From NCBI GenBank assembly GCA_944326235.1, contig CALVDH010000012.1:1-64000 (forward strand): a DNA stretch of 64,000 bases, given 5' to 3'. The notes below the pieces were generated by a model that had not been told where the DNA came from, did no database searches, and worked only from the letters and a program-made list of their open reading frames with translations. Numbering within the stretch: the first letter of the stretch is position 1; each line of letters begins with the position of its first letter. Source of the stretch: an uncultured Bacteroidales bacterium (GTDB lineage: Bacteria > Bacteroidota > Bacteroidia > Bacteroidales > UBA932). Both the position numbers and the translations under genes were made by a program. Positions 7,943 to 18,953 of the stretch are shown in pieces.

Positions 7943-8613
7943 CCACAACGGCAGCAAAACCCGCGATTCGGTGCCGTTGCGGAAGCCGCTTTCCCCATGC
8001 ACCCTCTCTACAGCCCCTGTACGGCATCTTTCCTCCGTCTCCCTTTTCCACAACGGCAGCAAAACCCACGTTTCGGTGCCGTTGCGGAAGCCGCTTTCCC
8101 CATGTACCCTCTCCACAGACCCCTGTGCGGCATCTTCCCTCCGCCTCCCCTTTCCACAACGGCAGCAAAACCCACGATTCTGTGCCGTTGCGGAGGCCGC
8201 TTTCCCCATGCACCCTCTCTACAGCCCCTGTACGGCATCTTCCCTCCGTCTCCCTTTTCCACAACGGCAGCAAAACCCGCGTTTCGGTGCCGTTGCGGAG
8301 GCCGCTTTCCCCATGCACCCTCTCTACAGGCCCCTGTGCGGCATCTTCCTTCCATTCCCTTTTCCACAACGGCAGCAAAACCCACGTTTCGGTGCCGTTG
8401 CGGAGGCCGCTTTCCCCATGCACCCTCTCTACAGGCCCCTGTGCGGCATCTTCCTTCCATTCCCTTTTCCACAACGGCAGCAAAACCCACGATTCGGTGC
8501 CGTTGCGGAAGCCGCTTTCCCCATGTACCCTCTCTACAGCCCATGTACGGCATCTTCCCTCCGCCTCCCTTTTCCACAACGGCAGTAAAATCCACGATTC
8601 GGTGCCGTTGTGG
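7943..8613. repeat. Tandem array of seven 105-bp palindrome-bearing units
   Basis: Units begin at 7943, 8048, 8154, 8259, 8364, 8469 and 8574, giving a period of 105 (once 106). Each unit has a 40-base core with inverted arms CCACAACGGCA and TGCCGTTGCGG around a 17-18-base loop, then a conserved 65-base spacer rich in pyrimidines. Differences between units are point changes, concentrated at a few positions in loop and spacer. The last unit has only the core and its arm reads TGCCGTTGTGG, which restores full pairing. The period is divisible by three, so several frames are open across it; I do not consider them genes. Confidence 0.9.
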
Positions 8614-9025
8614 AAGCCACCGTCAATCTGTAATGGGTGTTATTTCGCTAAACAGCATAAACTAAGAGCGTTATGCCGCTCGCGGGAATTACAGATACAG
8701 GGGTACACCTCACTGTCTGTTTTGTCGTGATGGGCGTATGTGTCTGCTATATCGGCATTTATGTGCATCGTTACAAAACAGACTCAGTAGAGAAAATTCA
8801 AGATGGATTGTATACCCCGTCCTGCAGCATACTCAGAAGTGGATTCCGAGAAACAGTTGCATTCCTATCTCTTCAGTCTGTAATTGTTAATATTAGAACA
8901 AATTGCTATAATTCAGCGAGTTATATATAGTACATAGATTACAGACACTGATGGCTTTGTATGTTGACGTTGGAAGCCTGACGTTGGAAGCCTGACGTTG
9001 GAAGCCTGACGCTGCGTATCAGTAG
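8614..9025. other. Gene-poor spacer with short repeats
   Basis: No convincing gene is seen. An 11-bp perfect inverted repeat (GTCTGTTTTGT at 8715-8725 and its complement at 8773-8783) and a 14-bp tandem repeat GACGTTGGAAGCCT in three copies (8966-9007) are present. An 85-codon frame at 8673-8930 has a hydrophobic segment but no other support. Confidence 0.5.
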
Positions 9026-9125
9026 TTAGTAGTTGAGGCCGAACCGCCAGAGCGGAAGGATGTTGCCGGAGGAGAACTCGATGCCGTCCTTGACGATGTA
9101 GCCTTCTTCGGTGGAGGCTGCCGGT
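9026..9125 (-). pseudogene. C-terminal fragment of a lost gene
   Basis: The minus strand encodes AASTEEGYIVKDGIEF followed by SSGNILPLWRFGLNY and a stop at 9028-9026. The composition and synonymous codon choice look like genuine coding sequence, but no start or domain remains upstream, where two hairpin palindromes intervene. It is probably the remnant of a decayed or truncated protein; the family is not recognised. Confidence 0.4.
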
Positions 9126-9129
9126 AAAA

Positions 9130-9181
9130 TTGCACTTGTGAAGTGCAAAAATGTGAAAAATTTGCACTTACGAAGTGCAAA
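9130..9181. repeat. Pair of hairpin palindromes before the MATE stop
   Basis: TTGCACTT-GTG-AAGTGCAA (9130-9148) and TTTGCACTT-ACG-AAGTGCAAA (9161-9181) are near copies of one another, 31 bases apart. The second abuts the MATE stop codon at 9182, so they may act in transcription termination or mRNA end protection. Confidence 0.6.
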
Positions 9182-10534
9182 TTAGAAATTTCTCCTACGG
9201 CCGAGGATGTAGTAGAGGGCGATGGTGCCAGTGGTGAGGGCCTCGGAGACGGCCATGGCGAGCCAGATGCCGGCGTCGCCGAGCAGGCGGGGCATGATGA
9301 TGAAGCTCGGGACGATGAAGACGAGGCCGCGCAGGCAGGCGAATAGCATGGCGGGCTTCATCTTCTCGAGGCTCTGGAGGAGGCCGATGGATGCTACGTT
9401 GGTGACGTAGAAGATGTAGCCGAGGGCGAAGAGGGGCAGGCCGTCGATGGCGATGCGGGCGGCGTTGCCCTCCTGGCCGATGAACAGGCCAACGAGGGGG
9501 CCGGGCAGGAGCACGAAGAGCATCATGCCGACGAAGCCGCAGATGACGGCGGTGATTATCGACAGGCGGCTGACGGACAGGACGCGGTCCATCTTGCCGG
9601 CTCCGTAGTTGAAGCTGACTATCGGTTGGGCGGACTGGGCCACGGCGTTGCCGAACATGAAGACGAAGGGGGTGTAGTAGCAGGCTACACCGAAGGCGCC
9701 CACGCCGTCGTCACCGAGGTAGCGCATGAAGACCTGGTTGCCCATGAACATGAGGACTGCGATGGTGGCTTCGCCGAGCAGGGCGGGGGAGCCTATCTTG
9801 CACTGGTAGCCGATGTTGCGCATGCTCAGGCGCATGCTCTTGCGGCTCATTTTCAACTTGATAAGACGGACGATACGAGCCCGGAAAAGCAGATAGCCGA
9901 TGCCCATGCACCCGCCCACGACGATGCTGATGCCGGTGGCTATGGCCGCGCCCTTGACTCCCATGCCGAGGGGGAAGATGAAGAGCCAGTCAAGCACGGT
10001 GTTGATGATGGCGGTGATGACCGAGCACCACATGGCGTACTGCGGCGCTCCGTCCAGACGGATGATGAAGAGCGATACCGAGAGCCACATCTGGAAGGGC
10101 AGGGCCGGGACTATCCACAGCAGGTAGTCCAGTACGAGGGGCATCAGGTGCTCCGAGGAGCCAAGCATCCGGGCCGTGGTCTCCGGGAATGTCATGATGA
10201 GTCCGGCGACCAGAACGGCCACGATGGTAACGAAGAGTATGGCCTGGGTGACATTGAGCCGGGCGGCCTTGACCTTCCCCCTGGCCAGGTGTATCGACGC
10301 CACTACGGAACTGCCGGCTCCGGCCATCAGACCGAGACCGGTGAATATCATCCATACGGGCACGCAGATATTGACGGCGGCGATACCGTCGCTGCCTACT
10401 CCGTGGCCTATGAAGATGCCGTCGATGGCCGTGACCGCCGACATGCTCACCATCCCCAGCAGTGTGGTTACGAAATACTTACCGAACAGGGACGGGATGT
10501 TTACTGTTCCGAAATCAATAGCATCGCGCTGCAT
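9182..10534 (-). CDS. MATE family multidrug/metabolite exporter
   Basis: A 450-residue membrane protein with about twelve hydrophobic helices arranged as two halves. The first half has GKYFVTTLLGMVSMSAVTAIDGIFIGHGVG, and the second starts near residue 225 with CKIGSPALLGEATIAVLMFMGNQV. QSAQPIVSFNYGAGK in the second half is a typical MATE element. It is closest in pattern to the MepA/DinF-like branch that exports cationic compounds by sodium or proton antiport. It is flanked by a minus-strand Rpn gene 61 bases upstream and may be monocistronic. Substrate is unknown. Confidence 0.92.
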   Translation of the reverse strand: MQRDAIDFGTVNIPSLFGKYFVTTLLGMVSMSAVTAIDGIFIGHGVGSDGIAAVNICVPVWMIFTGLGLMAGAGSSVVASIHLARGKVKAARLNVTQAILFVTIVAVLVAGLIMTFPETTARMLGSSEHLMPLVLDYLLWIVPALPFQMWLSVSLFIIRLDGAPQYAMWCSVITAIINTVLDWLFIFPLGMGVKGAAIATGISIVVGGCMGIGYLLFRARIVRLIKLKMSRKSMRLSMRNIGYQCKIGSPALLGEATIAVLMFMGNQVFMRYLGDDGVGAFGVACYYTPFVFMFGNAVAQSAQPIVSFNYGAGKMDRVLSVSRLSIITAVICGFVGMMLFVLLPGPLVGLFIGQEGNAARIAIDGLPLFALGYIFYVTNVASIGLLQSLEKMKPAMLFACLRGLVFIVPSFIIMPRLLGDAGIWLAMAVSEALTTGTIALYYILGRRRNF

Positions 10535-10595
10535 AAATCAGATATTATATCCATTCAGCAGCGCGAAGTTGGGCCAAATATTCCGAATTACCAAA

Positions 10596-11492
10596 TCATT
10601 TCAGCATCCCGATCTCGTATTCCCTGATTCCAGTCCACCGGAGGATGTCCTCTACGGATATGCCGGAGGCTGCCATGCGGCGGGCGCTGTCTCTCTGCTG
10701 TTGCTGGACTCCGGCGATGATGCCTGTATTGACACCTTCCCTGTACCAGCGGGCGAAGCCCTCCTCGAAGCCTTTGCAGCGTCCGCGCCCGTAACTCTCC
10801 TGCATGATGCCGTGGACTGCTGCCCGGACGGCCTTCGCAGACTGTACGGACCGGGTGTAATCCAGCATTTCCTCCTCTGAGTATGCGGAACTGTCCAGCA
10901 GCCTGACAGCCTTGCCGATCAGGGGATGTGCAGGCAGCTCCGGGGCAATCTCCGTAGCGTCGCCGCCACATTCTTTGAGGAAACGCAGCCACAGTTCTTC
11001 TGTTGTGGGGGGAAGTGCTCCTTCATTTTTGAAACGTGGAAGTTCAATGATTGTCACGTGCAGTCCGCCTTCAGGACCGGCAGCCTCCTCCATCTCCTGA
11101 CGGTATTCCCGGCTGTCGGGAATATCGTCATCCACGATAATCAGCGAGTATACCGGAATCTGCGGGTCCGGCCCTTCTCCTGTGTATTGCGGGACACAGG
11201 CTCCTGCGGCCTCCGTCAGTATCTGCTTCCGGCTTGTCCAGGTGTATATAATGCGTGTGTCAATGATAACCGTACTGCCTCTGCCGTTCATGCAGTGTGT
11301 CCTGAGAGTGGTGCAGAATGGGGACCGGTGGATTTCAGGTAATGGATCCTTCAGGATTTCCACGATGCGGTCTTCCTCCTGTCTGAAGGGAAGCAGCGCG
11401 TTCAGTAGACTTGTCAACAATTCAGGATTCTGCCCGAAAACTCTCCTGAAAGTAATGTACGCTTTCGGGTCCAGATTCGTAACACGATTCAT
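10596..11492 (-). CDS. Rpn/PD-(D/E)XK nuclease family transposase-like protein
   Basis: A 298-residue protein starting MNRVTNLDPKAYITFRRVFGQNPELLTSLLNALLPF, the N-terminal pattern of Rpn recombination-promoting nucleases. The usual active-site strand is replaced by a divergent STVIIDTRIIYTW segment, so catalytic ability is uncertain. The C-terminal stretch ARRMAASGISVEDILRWTGI matches the helix-turn-helix-like tail of Bacteroidetes members. These proteins were first annotated as transposases and are often strain-variable. It has its own -7 element. Confidence 0.8.
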   Translation of the reverse strand: MNRVTNLDPKAYITFRRVFGQNPELLTSLLNALLPFRQEEDRIVEILKDPLPEIHRSPFCTTLRTHCMNGRGSTVIIDTRIIYTWTSRKQILTEAAGACVPQYTGEGPDPQIPVYSLIIVDDDIPDSREYRQEMEEAAGPEGGLHVTIIELPRFKNEGALPPTTEELWLRFLKECGGDATEIAPELPAHPLIGKAVRLLDSSAYSEEEMLDYTRSVQSAKAVRAAVHGIMQESYGRGRCKGFEEGFARWYREGVNTGIIAGVQQQQRDSARRMAASGISVEDILRWTGIREYEIGMLK

Positions 11493-11530
11493 AAGTTTTT
11501 GGTTTTAGCAGTTAGTTAACAAAAGAGTTG

Positions 11531-11538
11531 CAAAGATA
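11531..11538 (-). promoter_or_regulatory. -7 element for the Rpn gene
   Basis: Minus-strand TATCTTTG lies 38 bases before the Rpn start codon, directly after the infB terminator. Confidence 0.55.
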
Positions 11539-11540
11539 GT

Positions 11541-11575
11541 AAAAAATATCCCGGAAAACCTTGCAGGCTTCCGGG
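11541..11575 (-). terminator. Terminator of the rimP-nusA-infB operon
   Basis: CCCGGAA and TTCCGGG (11550-11556 and 11569-11575) form a stem extended by partly pairing inner bases, followed on the minus strand by ATATTTTTT. It lies 31 bases after the infB stop. Confidence 0.75.
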
Positions 11576-11606
11576 ATGTTTGTTCCGCTTACAGATGGAG
11601 GCGGGC

Positions 11607-14495
<2,889 letters not shown>

Positions 14496-14530
14496 ATATT
14501 ATCAATTTAGTTAATAACTCGTTTTCTCTA

Positions 14531-15763
14531 TTATTCGAACTCCGCGCGGAGTATCTTCTGAACCTCCTGCACTGTCTCCTCCTCGAGGTCGGCCCTGTGG
14601 CATATCTCGTCCACGGGAAGCGCGAGCACGCTCTTGGCAGTGTCGCAGCCGATACCCTTGAGGGCGTCGATGATCCACTGCTCGATCTCGTCATTGAACT
14701 CGTCGAGCATCACGTCCTCCTCATCCTCACCGGCCTCGTTCTCGCGGAAGACGTCTATCTCGTAGCCTGCGAGCTGACCGGCCAGCTTGATGTTGCTTCC
14801 GCCCTTGCCGATGGCCAGGGATACTTCGGAAGGACTGAGGTTGACACGTATGTGCTTGGTTTCCTCGTCAATCGACATGGAGGATATCTTCGCGGGGCTC
14901 AGTGCCCTCTGGATGAGCAGCTGGGTGTTGGAGGTCCAGTTGATGATGTCGATGTTCTCGTTGCGCAGCTCGCGGACGATGCTGTGGATACGCGAGCCCT
15001 TGACACCGACGCATGCTCCTACGGGGTCGATGCGCTCGTCGTAGGACTCCACCGCCACCTTGGCCCTGTCACCGGGAATGCGGACTACCTTCTTGATGGT
15101 GATCAGACCGTCGAATATCTCGGGCACCTCCTGCTCGAAAAGTCTCTCGAGGAAGGCCGGGGATGTACGCGACAGGGTGATCACGGGGGAGTTGTTCCTC
15201 ATCTCCACGCTCTCGATCACGGCCTTGACGGTCTCGCCCTTCTTGAAGTAGTCGGAGGGTATCTGCTCGGACTTGGGAAGCACCAGCTCGTTGCCGTCCT
15301 CGTCCATCACGAGCACCTCTTTCTTCCATACCTGGTAAACCTCGCCGACGAGGATCTCATGGATGCGGTCCTTGTACTTGTTGTAGAGGTTGGCCTTCTC
15401 GATGTCGGCGATGCGGCCCTGCAGGTTCTGACGCAGGTTGAGGATGCCCCTGCGGCCGAAGTCGGAGAGCTTGACCTCCTCGGGGAAGTCCTCGCCTACC
15501 TCGTAGGAGGGGTCGATCTTGTGGACATCCTCCAGGGATATCTGGGTGTTGGGGTCCTCGACCTTCTCCACCACCTCGCGGTTTCTCCATATCTCGAGGT
15601 CTCCCTTGTCGATATTGATGATGATGTCGAAATTGTCGGCTGAGCCGTACATTTTTTCCAGCTGGGTGCGGAAGATGTTTTCCAGCACGCTCATCATGGT
15701 AGGTCTGTCGATGTTCTTCAGTTCCTTGAACTCGGCAAACGTACTGATCAGGTTTACTTCCAT
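14531..15763 (-). CDS. nusA: Transcription termination/antitermination factor NusA
   Basis: A 410-residue RNA-polymerase-binding factor affecting pausing and termination. An N-terminal NusA domain (MEVNLISTFAEFKELKNIDR), an S1 domain around residues 130-200 (ILVGEVYQVWKKEVLV), KH1 and KH2 (GACVGVKGSRIHSIVREL and VSLAIGKGGSNIKLAGQL) and a short C-terminal helix-hairpin-like tail are visible. The start at 15763 was chosen over upstream frame extension because it begins at the conserved N-terminus and follows rimP by 16 bases. Confidence 0.97.
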   Translation of the reverse strand: MEVNLISTFAEFKELKNIDRPTMMSVLENIFRTQLEKMYGSADNFDIIINIDKGDLEIWRNREVVEKVEDPNTQISLEDVHKIDPSYEVGEDFPEEVKLSDFGRRGILNLRQNLQGRIADIEKANLYNKYKDRIHEILVGEVYQVWKKEVLVMDEDGNELVLPKSEQIPSDYFKKGETVKAVIESVEMRNNSPVITLSRTSPAFLERLFEQEVPEIFDGLITIKKVVRIPGDRAKVAVESYDERIDPVGACVGVKGSRIHSIVRELRNENIDIINWTSNTQLLIQRALSPAKISSMSIDEETKHIRVNLSPSEVSLAIGKGGSNIKLAGQLAGYEIDVFRENEAGEDEEDVMLDEFNDEIEQWIIDALKGIGCDTAKSVLALPVDEICHRADLEEETVQEVQKILRAEFE

Positions 15764-15779
15764 GTCGGTTGTTGTATGT

Positions 15780-16055
15780 TTAATTATTATTTGTTCCGTC
15801 CTCCTCGCCGTCGATGCTGCTGTCATCGTCTCCGGCCGAGCTCACCATCAGTGAGAAATCCTCCTTGTCCCTGTCCAGATGCCCCTCTATCCACCTGCTG
15901 AGGGCCACGCAGTCGTCTATGCAGGCCGGACGGCCGGGTGTGCGGAAGAATACCTTTATATTATTGGCCTTGTTGACCTTTACGTCTACCAGGGTCAGGT
16001 TGTGTTCTTCCATGTAGGGGGCTGCGATCTGTTCTATAGTGCTTTTTTCTATCAT
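15780..16055 (-). CDS. rimP: RimP ribosome maturation factor, N-terminal domain only
   Basis: A 91-residue protein recognised by MIEKSTIEQIAAPYMEEHNLTLVDVKV, CIDDCVALSRWIEGHLDRD and FSLMVSSAG, which match the N-terminal alpha/beta domain of RimP, a factor for 30S maturation. After SSAG the family normally continues for about 60 residues through an SH3-like domain. Here there is only an acidic tail DDDSSIDGEEDGTNNN and then stop, and nusA starts 16 bases later, so the missing domain is not merely shifted in frame. Start at 16055 follows from the conserved N-terminus. Operon position with nusA and infB supports the identity. Confidence 0.85.
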   Translation of the reverse strand: MIEKSTIEQIAAPYMEEHNLTLVDVKVNKANNIKVFFRTPGRPACIDDCVALSRWIEGHLDRDKEDFSLMVSSAGDDDSSIDGEEDGTNNN

Positions 16056-16090
16056 GCGGACAAATGTTTTTCGTGAGTTACAGATAAAAC

Positions 16091-16113
16091 GAAAGGGACT
16101 TGCCGTCCCTTTC
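16091..16113 (-). promoter_or_regulatory. Leader hairpin of the rimP-nusA-infB mRNA
   Basis: GAAAGGGAC and GTCCCTTTC form a perfect nine-base stem with a five-base loop, located between the promoter and the rimP start codon. On the minus strand it is followed by GTTTTATC. It could be an attenuator or autoregulatory site of the operon. Confidence 0.45.
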
Positions 16114-16129
16114 CTCTTCCAAATCCGCA

Positions 16130-16160
16130 CAAAAATAAGGGTTTTGTGTATATAATCCAA
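16130..16160 (-). promoter_or_regulatory. Promoter of the rimP-nusA-infB operon
   Basis: On the minus strand TTG (16160 to 16158), 20 bases, then TATTTTTG (16137 to 16130) match the Bacteroidetes promoter pattern. The predicted leader is about 70 bases long and includes the hairpin at 16091-16113. Confidence 0.65.
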
Positions 16161-16215
16161 AAAAAAGTGCTTTCTTTGCAAAATTATTTTAAAACCGACA
16201 TCAAAGAACCGTACC

Positions 16216-17208
16216 ATGGAGGTAAGTGCAAAACTCATAGCAGAGCATCTCGGAGGGGAGATAGTCGGCGACCCTGAGGCAAAGGTGTCGTCAGTGGCCC
16301 GCATTGAGTCCGGAAAGCCGGGAACCCTGTGTTTCCTGGCCAACCCTAAATATGAGCATTATCTGTATACCTGCAAGGCGAGTATCATCCTCATAAACAA
16401 GTCATTCGAGCCTAAGGAGGCCGTAAGCGCCACCCTGGTCAAGGTAGACAACGCATACGAGGCCGTGGCCTCGCTTCTGGACCTGCTGAATGCGCTCAAG
16501 TCCGAAAAACGCAGGGGCCGTGCCTGGTCTGCCCATATAGCCTGGTCCGCCAGACTGGGGAAGGGAGTCTATGTCGGCTCCCACGCCTATGTCGGCAGGA
16601 AGACAATCATCGGCAGCGGCACCCAGATCTATCCTCAGGTATATCTGGGAGACGGAGTGACAGTGGGCGAGAACTGCATCATCTATCCCGGCGTCCGCGT
16701 GTACAGGGGCTGTAAGATAGGCAACAACTGCATAATCCATGCAAATGCAGTCATAGGCTCGGACGGTTTCGGCTTTGCACCCACGGCAGACGGTACCTAT
16801 AAGAAAATACCGCAGACCGGTATCGTGACCATCGAGGACGACTGCGAGATAGGGGCCAATACCGTCATCGACCGTTCCACCATGGGCACCACCCTCATCG
16901 AGAAGGGCGTCAAGCTGGACAACCTTATCCAGGTGGCGCACAATGTGGTGATAGGCTCCAATACCGTCATTGCCGCCCAGGCCGGTATCGCCGGCTCGAC
17001 CAAGATCGGCCGTTCGTGCATGATCGGAGGCCAGGTGGGCTTCGCCGGACACATCACCATCGCCGACAGGACAATGATAGGGGCGCAGGCCGGACTTATG
17101 TCGGACATCAAGGAGGAGGGCAGGACTCTGCTGGGAAGTCCGGCAATGGACCACAAGGATTTCATGAGGGCATACGCCGTCTTCCGCCGCAACGGCAGGA
17201 AACAGTAA
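16216..17208 (+). CDS. lpxD: UDP-3-O-(3-hydroxyacyl)glucosamine N-acyltransferase
   Basis: A 330-residue enzyme for the third step of lipid A synthesis, adding the N-linked hydroxyacyl chain from acyl-ACP. The N-terminal uridine-binding domain has [25 protein letters not shown], and residues 105-300 are hexapeptide repeats of a left-handed beta helix including [11 protein letters not shown] and [25 protein letters not shown]. The histidine in QVAHNV is the expected catalytic base. It leads an lpxD-lpxC-lpxA cluster, 21 bases before lpxC. Confidence 0.97.
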   Translation: MEVSAKLIAEHLGGEIVGDPEAKVSSVARIESGKPGTLCFLANPKYEHYLYTCKASIILINKSFEPKEAVSATLVKVDNAYEAVASLLDLLNALKSEKRRGRAWSAHIAWSARLGKGVYVGSHAYVGRKTIIGSGTQIYPQVYLGDGVTVGENCIIYPGVRVYRGCKIGNNCIIHANAVIGSDGFGFAPTADGTYKKIPQTGIVTIEDDCEIGANTVIDRSTMGTTLIEKGVKLDNLIQVAHNVVIGSNTVIAAQAGIAGSTKIGRSCMIGGQVGFAGHITIADRTMIGAQAGLMSDIKEEGRTLLGSPAMDHKDFMRAYAVFRRNGRKQ

Positions 17209-17229
17209 CACAAGATCAAACGCAGACTT

Positions 17230-18150
17230 ATGCAGGACAATCAGAGAACACTCAGAAAAGAATATATATTCGAAGGGAAGGGACTACATTCCGGTAAAAA
17301 GGTAAAAATGACGCTGTGTCCGGCTCCGGAGGGCAGCGGCATCCGTTTTCTCAGGGAGGACCTGGGACCGGATGCGGTGATAGAGGCAGTGGCGGACTAC
17401 GTTACCACCACTCAGAGAGGCACTACCCTGGAAAAGGGGGAGATACGTGTCTCCACGGCGGAGCATCTGCTCTCGGCGTTTTCAGGGATGGGCGTGGACA
17501 ATGCCCTGGTAAGGCTCGACTCCCTGGAGGTGCCTATCCTGGACGGAAGCGCCCTCCCGTATGTCAGGGCCATCGCGGCCGACGGCCTGCAGGAGCAGGA
17601 CGCCCCCCGCACCTATTATTCCGTTAAGGAGGAGGTGACGGTCGAGGACCCTGCCTCGGGCTCGCGCATCACCATTTCCCCGGCAGAGGATTTTTCCGTG
17701 GACCTTACCATAGATTTCAATTCCCATGTGCTGGGAGTACAGGAAATGCACTATGACGGAACGGTGGATTATGCCTCTGAGGTGGCTCCGTGCCGTACCT
17801 TTGTCTTTTTCCACGAACTGGAATTCCTGTTCAACAACAACCTCATAAAGGGAGGTGACCTCGAGAACGCTCTCGTCATAGTCGAGAAGCCTGTTCCGGA
17901 TGAGGTTCTCTCCCGCATGGCCGCGCTTTTCAACGTAGAGAAGGTGGGAGTGCTGCCCAGCGGCTATCTGGACAATGTGCGTCTGCACTTCCCCAACGAG
18001 TGCGCCCGTCACAAGCTGCTGGACCTGCTCGGAGATTTCTCCCTGATAGGTACCCGTATGCGGGGCAGGGTGACGGCGCGCAAGTCCGGCCACAGGATCA
18101 ATACGGATATGGCACGGATTGTGAGAGAGATGATAAAGAATAATAAATAA
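17230..18150 (+). CDS. lpxC: UDP-3-O-acyl-GlcNAc deacetylase, not fused to FabZ
   Basis: A 306-residue zinc deacetylase for the committed step of lipid A synthesis. The zinc histidine in STAEHLLSAFSG, HKLLDLLGD with the second histidine and the aspartate, and the catalytic histidine in KSGHRIN are all present. In many Bacteroidetes LpxC continues into a FabZ dehydratase domain of about 150 residues. Here the protein stops after the LpxC part and lpxA starts 11 bases later, so the gene is free-standing. A separate fabZ must be encoded elsewhere if the dehydratase is kept. Confidence 0.97.
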   Translation: MQDNQRTLRKEYIFEGKGLHSGKKVKMTLCPAPEGSGIRFLREDLGPDAVIEAVADYVTTTQRGTTLEKGEIRVSTAEHLLSAFSGMGVDNALVRLDSLEVPILDGSALPYVRAIAADGLQEQDAPRTYYSVKEEVTVEDPASGSRITISPAEDFSVDLTIDFNSHVLGVQEMHYDGTVDYASEVAPCRTFVFFHELEFLFNNNLIKGGDLENALVIVEKPVPDEVLSRMAALFNVEKVGVLPSGYLDNVRLHFPNECARHKLLDLLGDFSLIGTRMRGRVTARKSGHRINTDMARIVREMIKNNK

Positions 18151-18161
18151 ATAGAACAAGT

Positions 18162-18953
18162 ATGCAATTCTCAACGGTACACCCCAACGCCAAGATTGCC
18201 GCGAACGTGGACATCAGTCCCTACTGCTACATCGCGGAGCATGTGGAGATAGGAGAGGGATGCGTTATAGGTCCCCACGCCACGATTCTGGATTATGTGA
18301 AAATAGGTAAAAACTGCAGGATATTTCCCGGAGCCGTGGTAGGAGCCATTCCCCAGGATATGAAGTTCGCCGGCGAGGTGAGCTGGGTGGAGATAGGCGA
18401 CAATACCGTCATCCGCGAGTGCGCCACCGTCAACCGCGGTACGGCCGCCAGCGGCAAGCTTCTTACCAAGATCGGCGACAACTGCCTCATCATGTCCTAC
18501 GCCCATGTAGCCCATGACTGCCATCTGGGCAATCACGTGATCCAGACCAGTTATGTAGGACTGGCCGGCGAGACCGACGTGGACGACTGGGCCATCATCG
18601 GAGGCGGCTCACTGGCCCATCAGTTCTGCCACATCGGAGTACATGCCATGATTCAGGGCGGCTCCCGCATCACCAAGGACGTGCCTCCGTACGCTCTGGC
18701 CGGACGTCATCCCCTGTCCTTCTGCGGACTCAACAACGTGGGTCTGCGCCGCCGCGGCTTCTCCAACGAGCAGATAGACCGTATCCGCGAGATATACCGC
18801 ATAATCTACAACAGCGGACTCAACCGCAGCGATGCCTGCCTGGAAGTAGAGCGCGAGGTTCCTCCCTGCATCGAGAGGGACAACATCCTCAACTTCATCC
18901 GCGCCTCCAAGAGAGGTATCATCAAGTTCACCGACCTTTCGGTAGATGAGTAG
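18162..18953 (+). CDS. lpxA: UDP-N-acetylglucosamine O-acyltransferase
   Basis: A 263-residue enzyme of the first lipid A step, adding a 3-hydroxyacyl chain to UDP-GlcNAc. The left-handed beta helix of hexapeptides covers most of the protein (IAANVDISPYCYIAEHVEIGEG onward). The catalytic histidine lies in MSYAHVAHDCHLGNHVI, and PYALAGRHPLSFCGLNNVGLRRRGFS is the conserved C-terminal transition. It overlaps the next gene by eight bases, so translation is coupled. Confidence 0.97.
   Translation: MQFSTVHPNAKIAANVDISPYCYIAEHVEIGEGCVIGPHATILDYVKIGKNCRIFPGAVVGAIPQDMKFAGEVSWVEIGDNTVIRECATVNRGTAASGKLLTKIGDNCLIMSYAHVAHDCHLGNHVIQTSYVGLAGETDVDDWAIIGGGSLAHQFCHIGVHAMIQGGSRITKDVPPYALAGRHPLSFCGLNNVGLRRRGFSNEQIDRIREIYRIIYNSGLNRSDACLEVEREVPPCIERDNILNFIRASKRGIIKFTDLSVDE

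Noticed and set aside
7943..8613. CRISPR array
   Set aside because: Spacers are conserved rather than unique, the repeat is longer than a CRISPR repeat, and no cas gene is near.
7538..8730. Several overlapping open frames in both directions over the 105-bp array (up to 375 codons)
   Set aside because: A period divisible by three without stop codons leaves many frames open at once; no frame has a signal, domain or codon pattern better than the others.
8673..8930. An 85-codon frame with one hydrophobic segment
   Set aside because: No promoter, conserved motif or neighbour context; the region also holds an inverted repeat, and composition is not gene-like.
15764..16055. Frameshift as the reason for the short RimP
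   Set aside because: Only 16 bases separate the rimP stop from the nusA start, so no frame could hold the missing domain.
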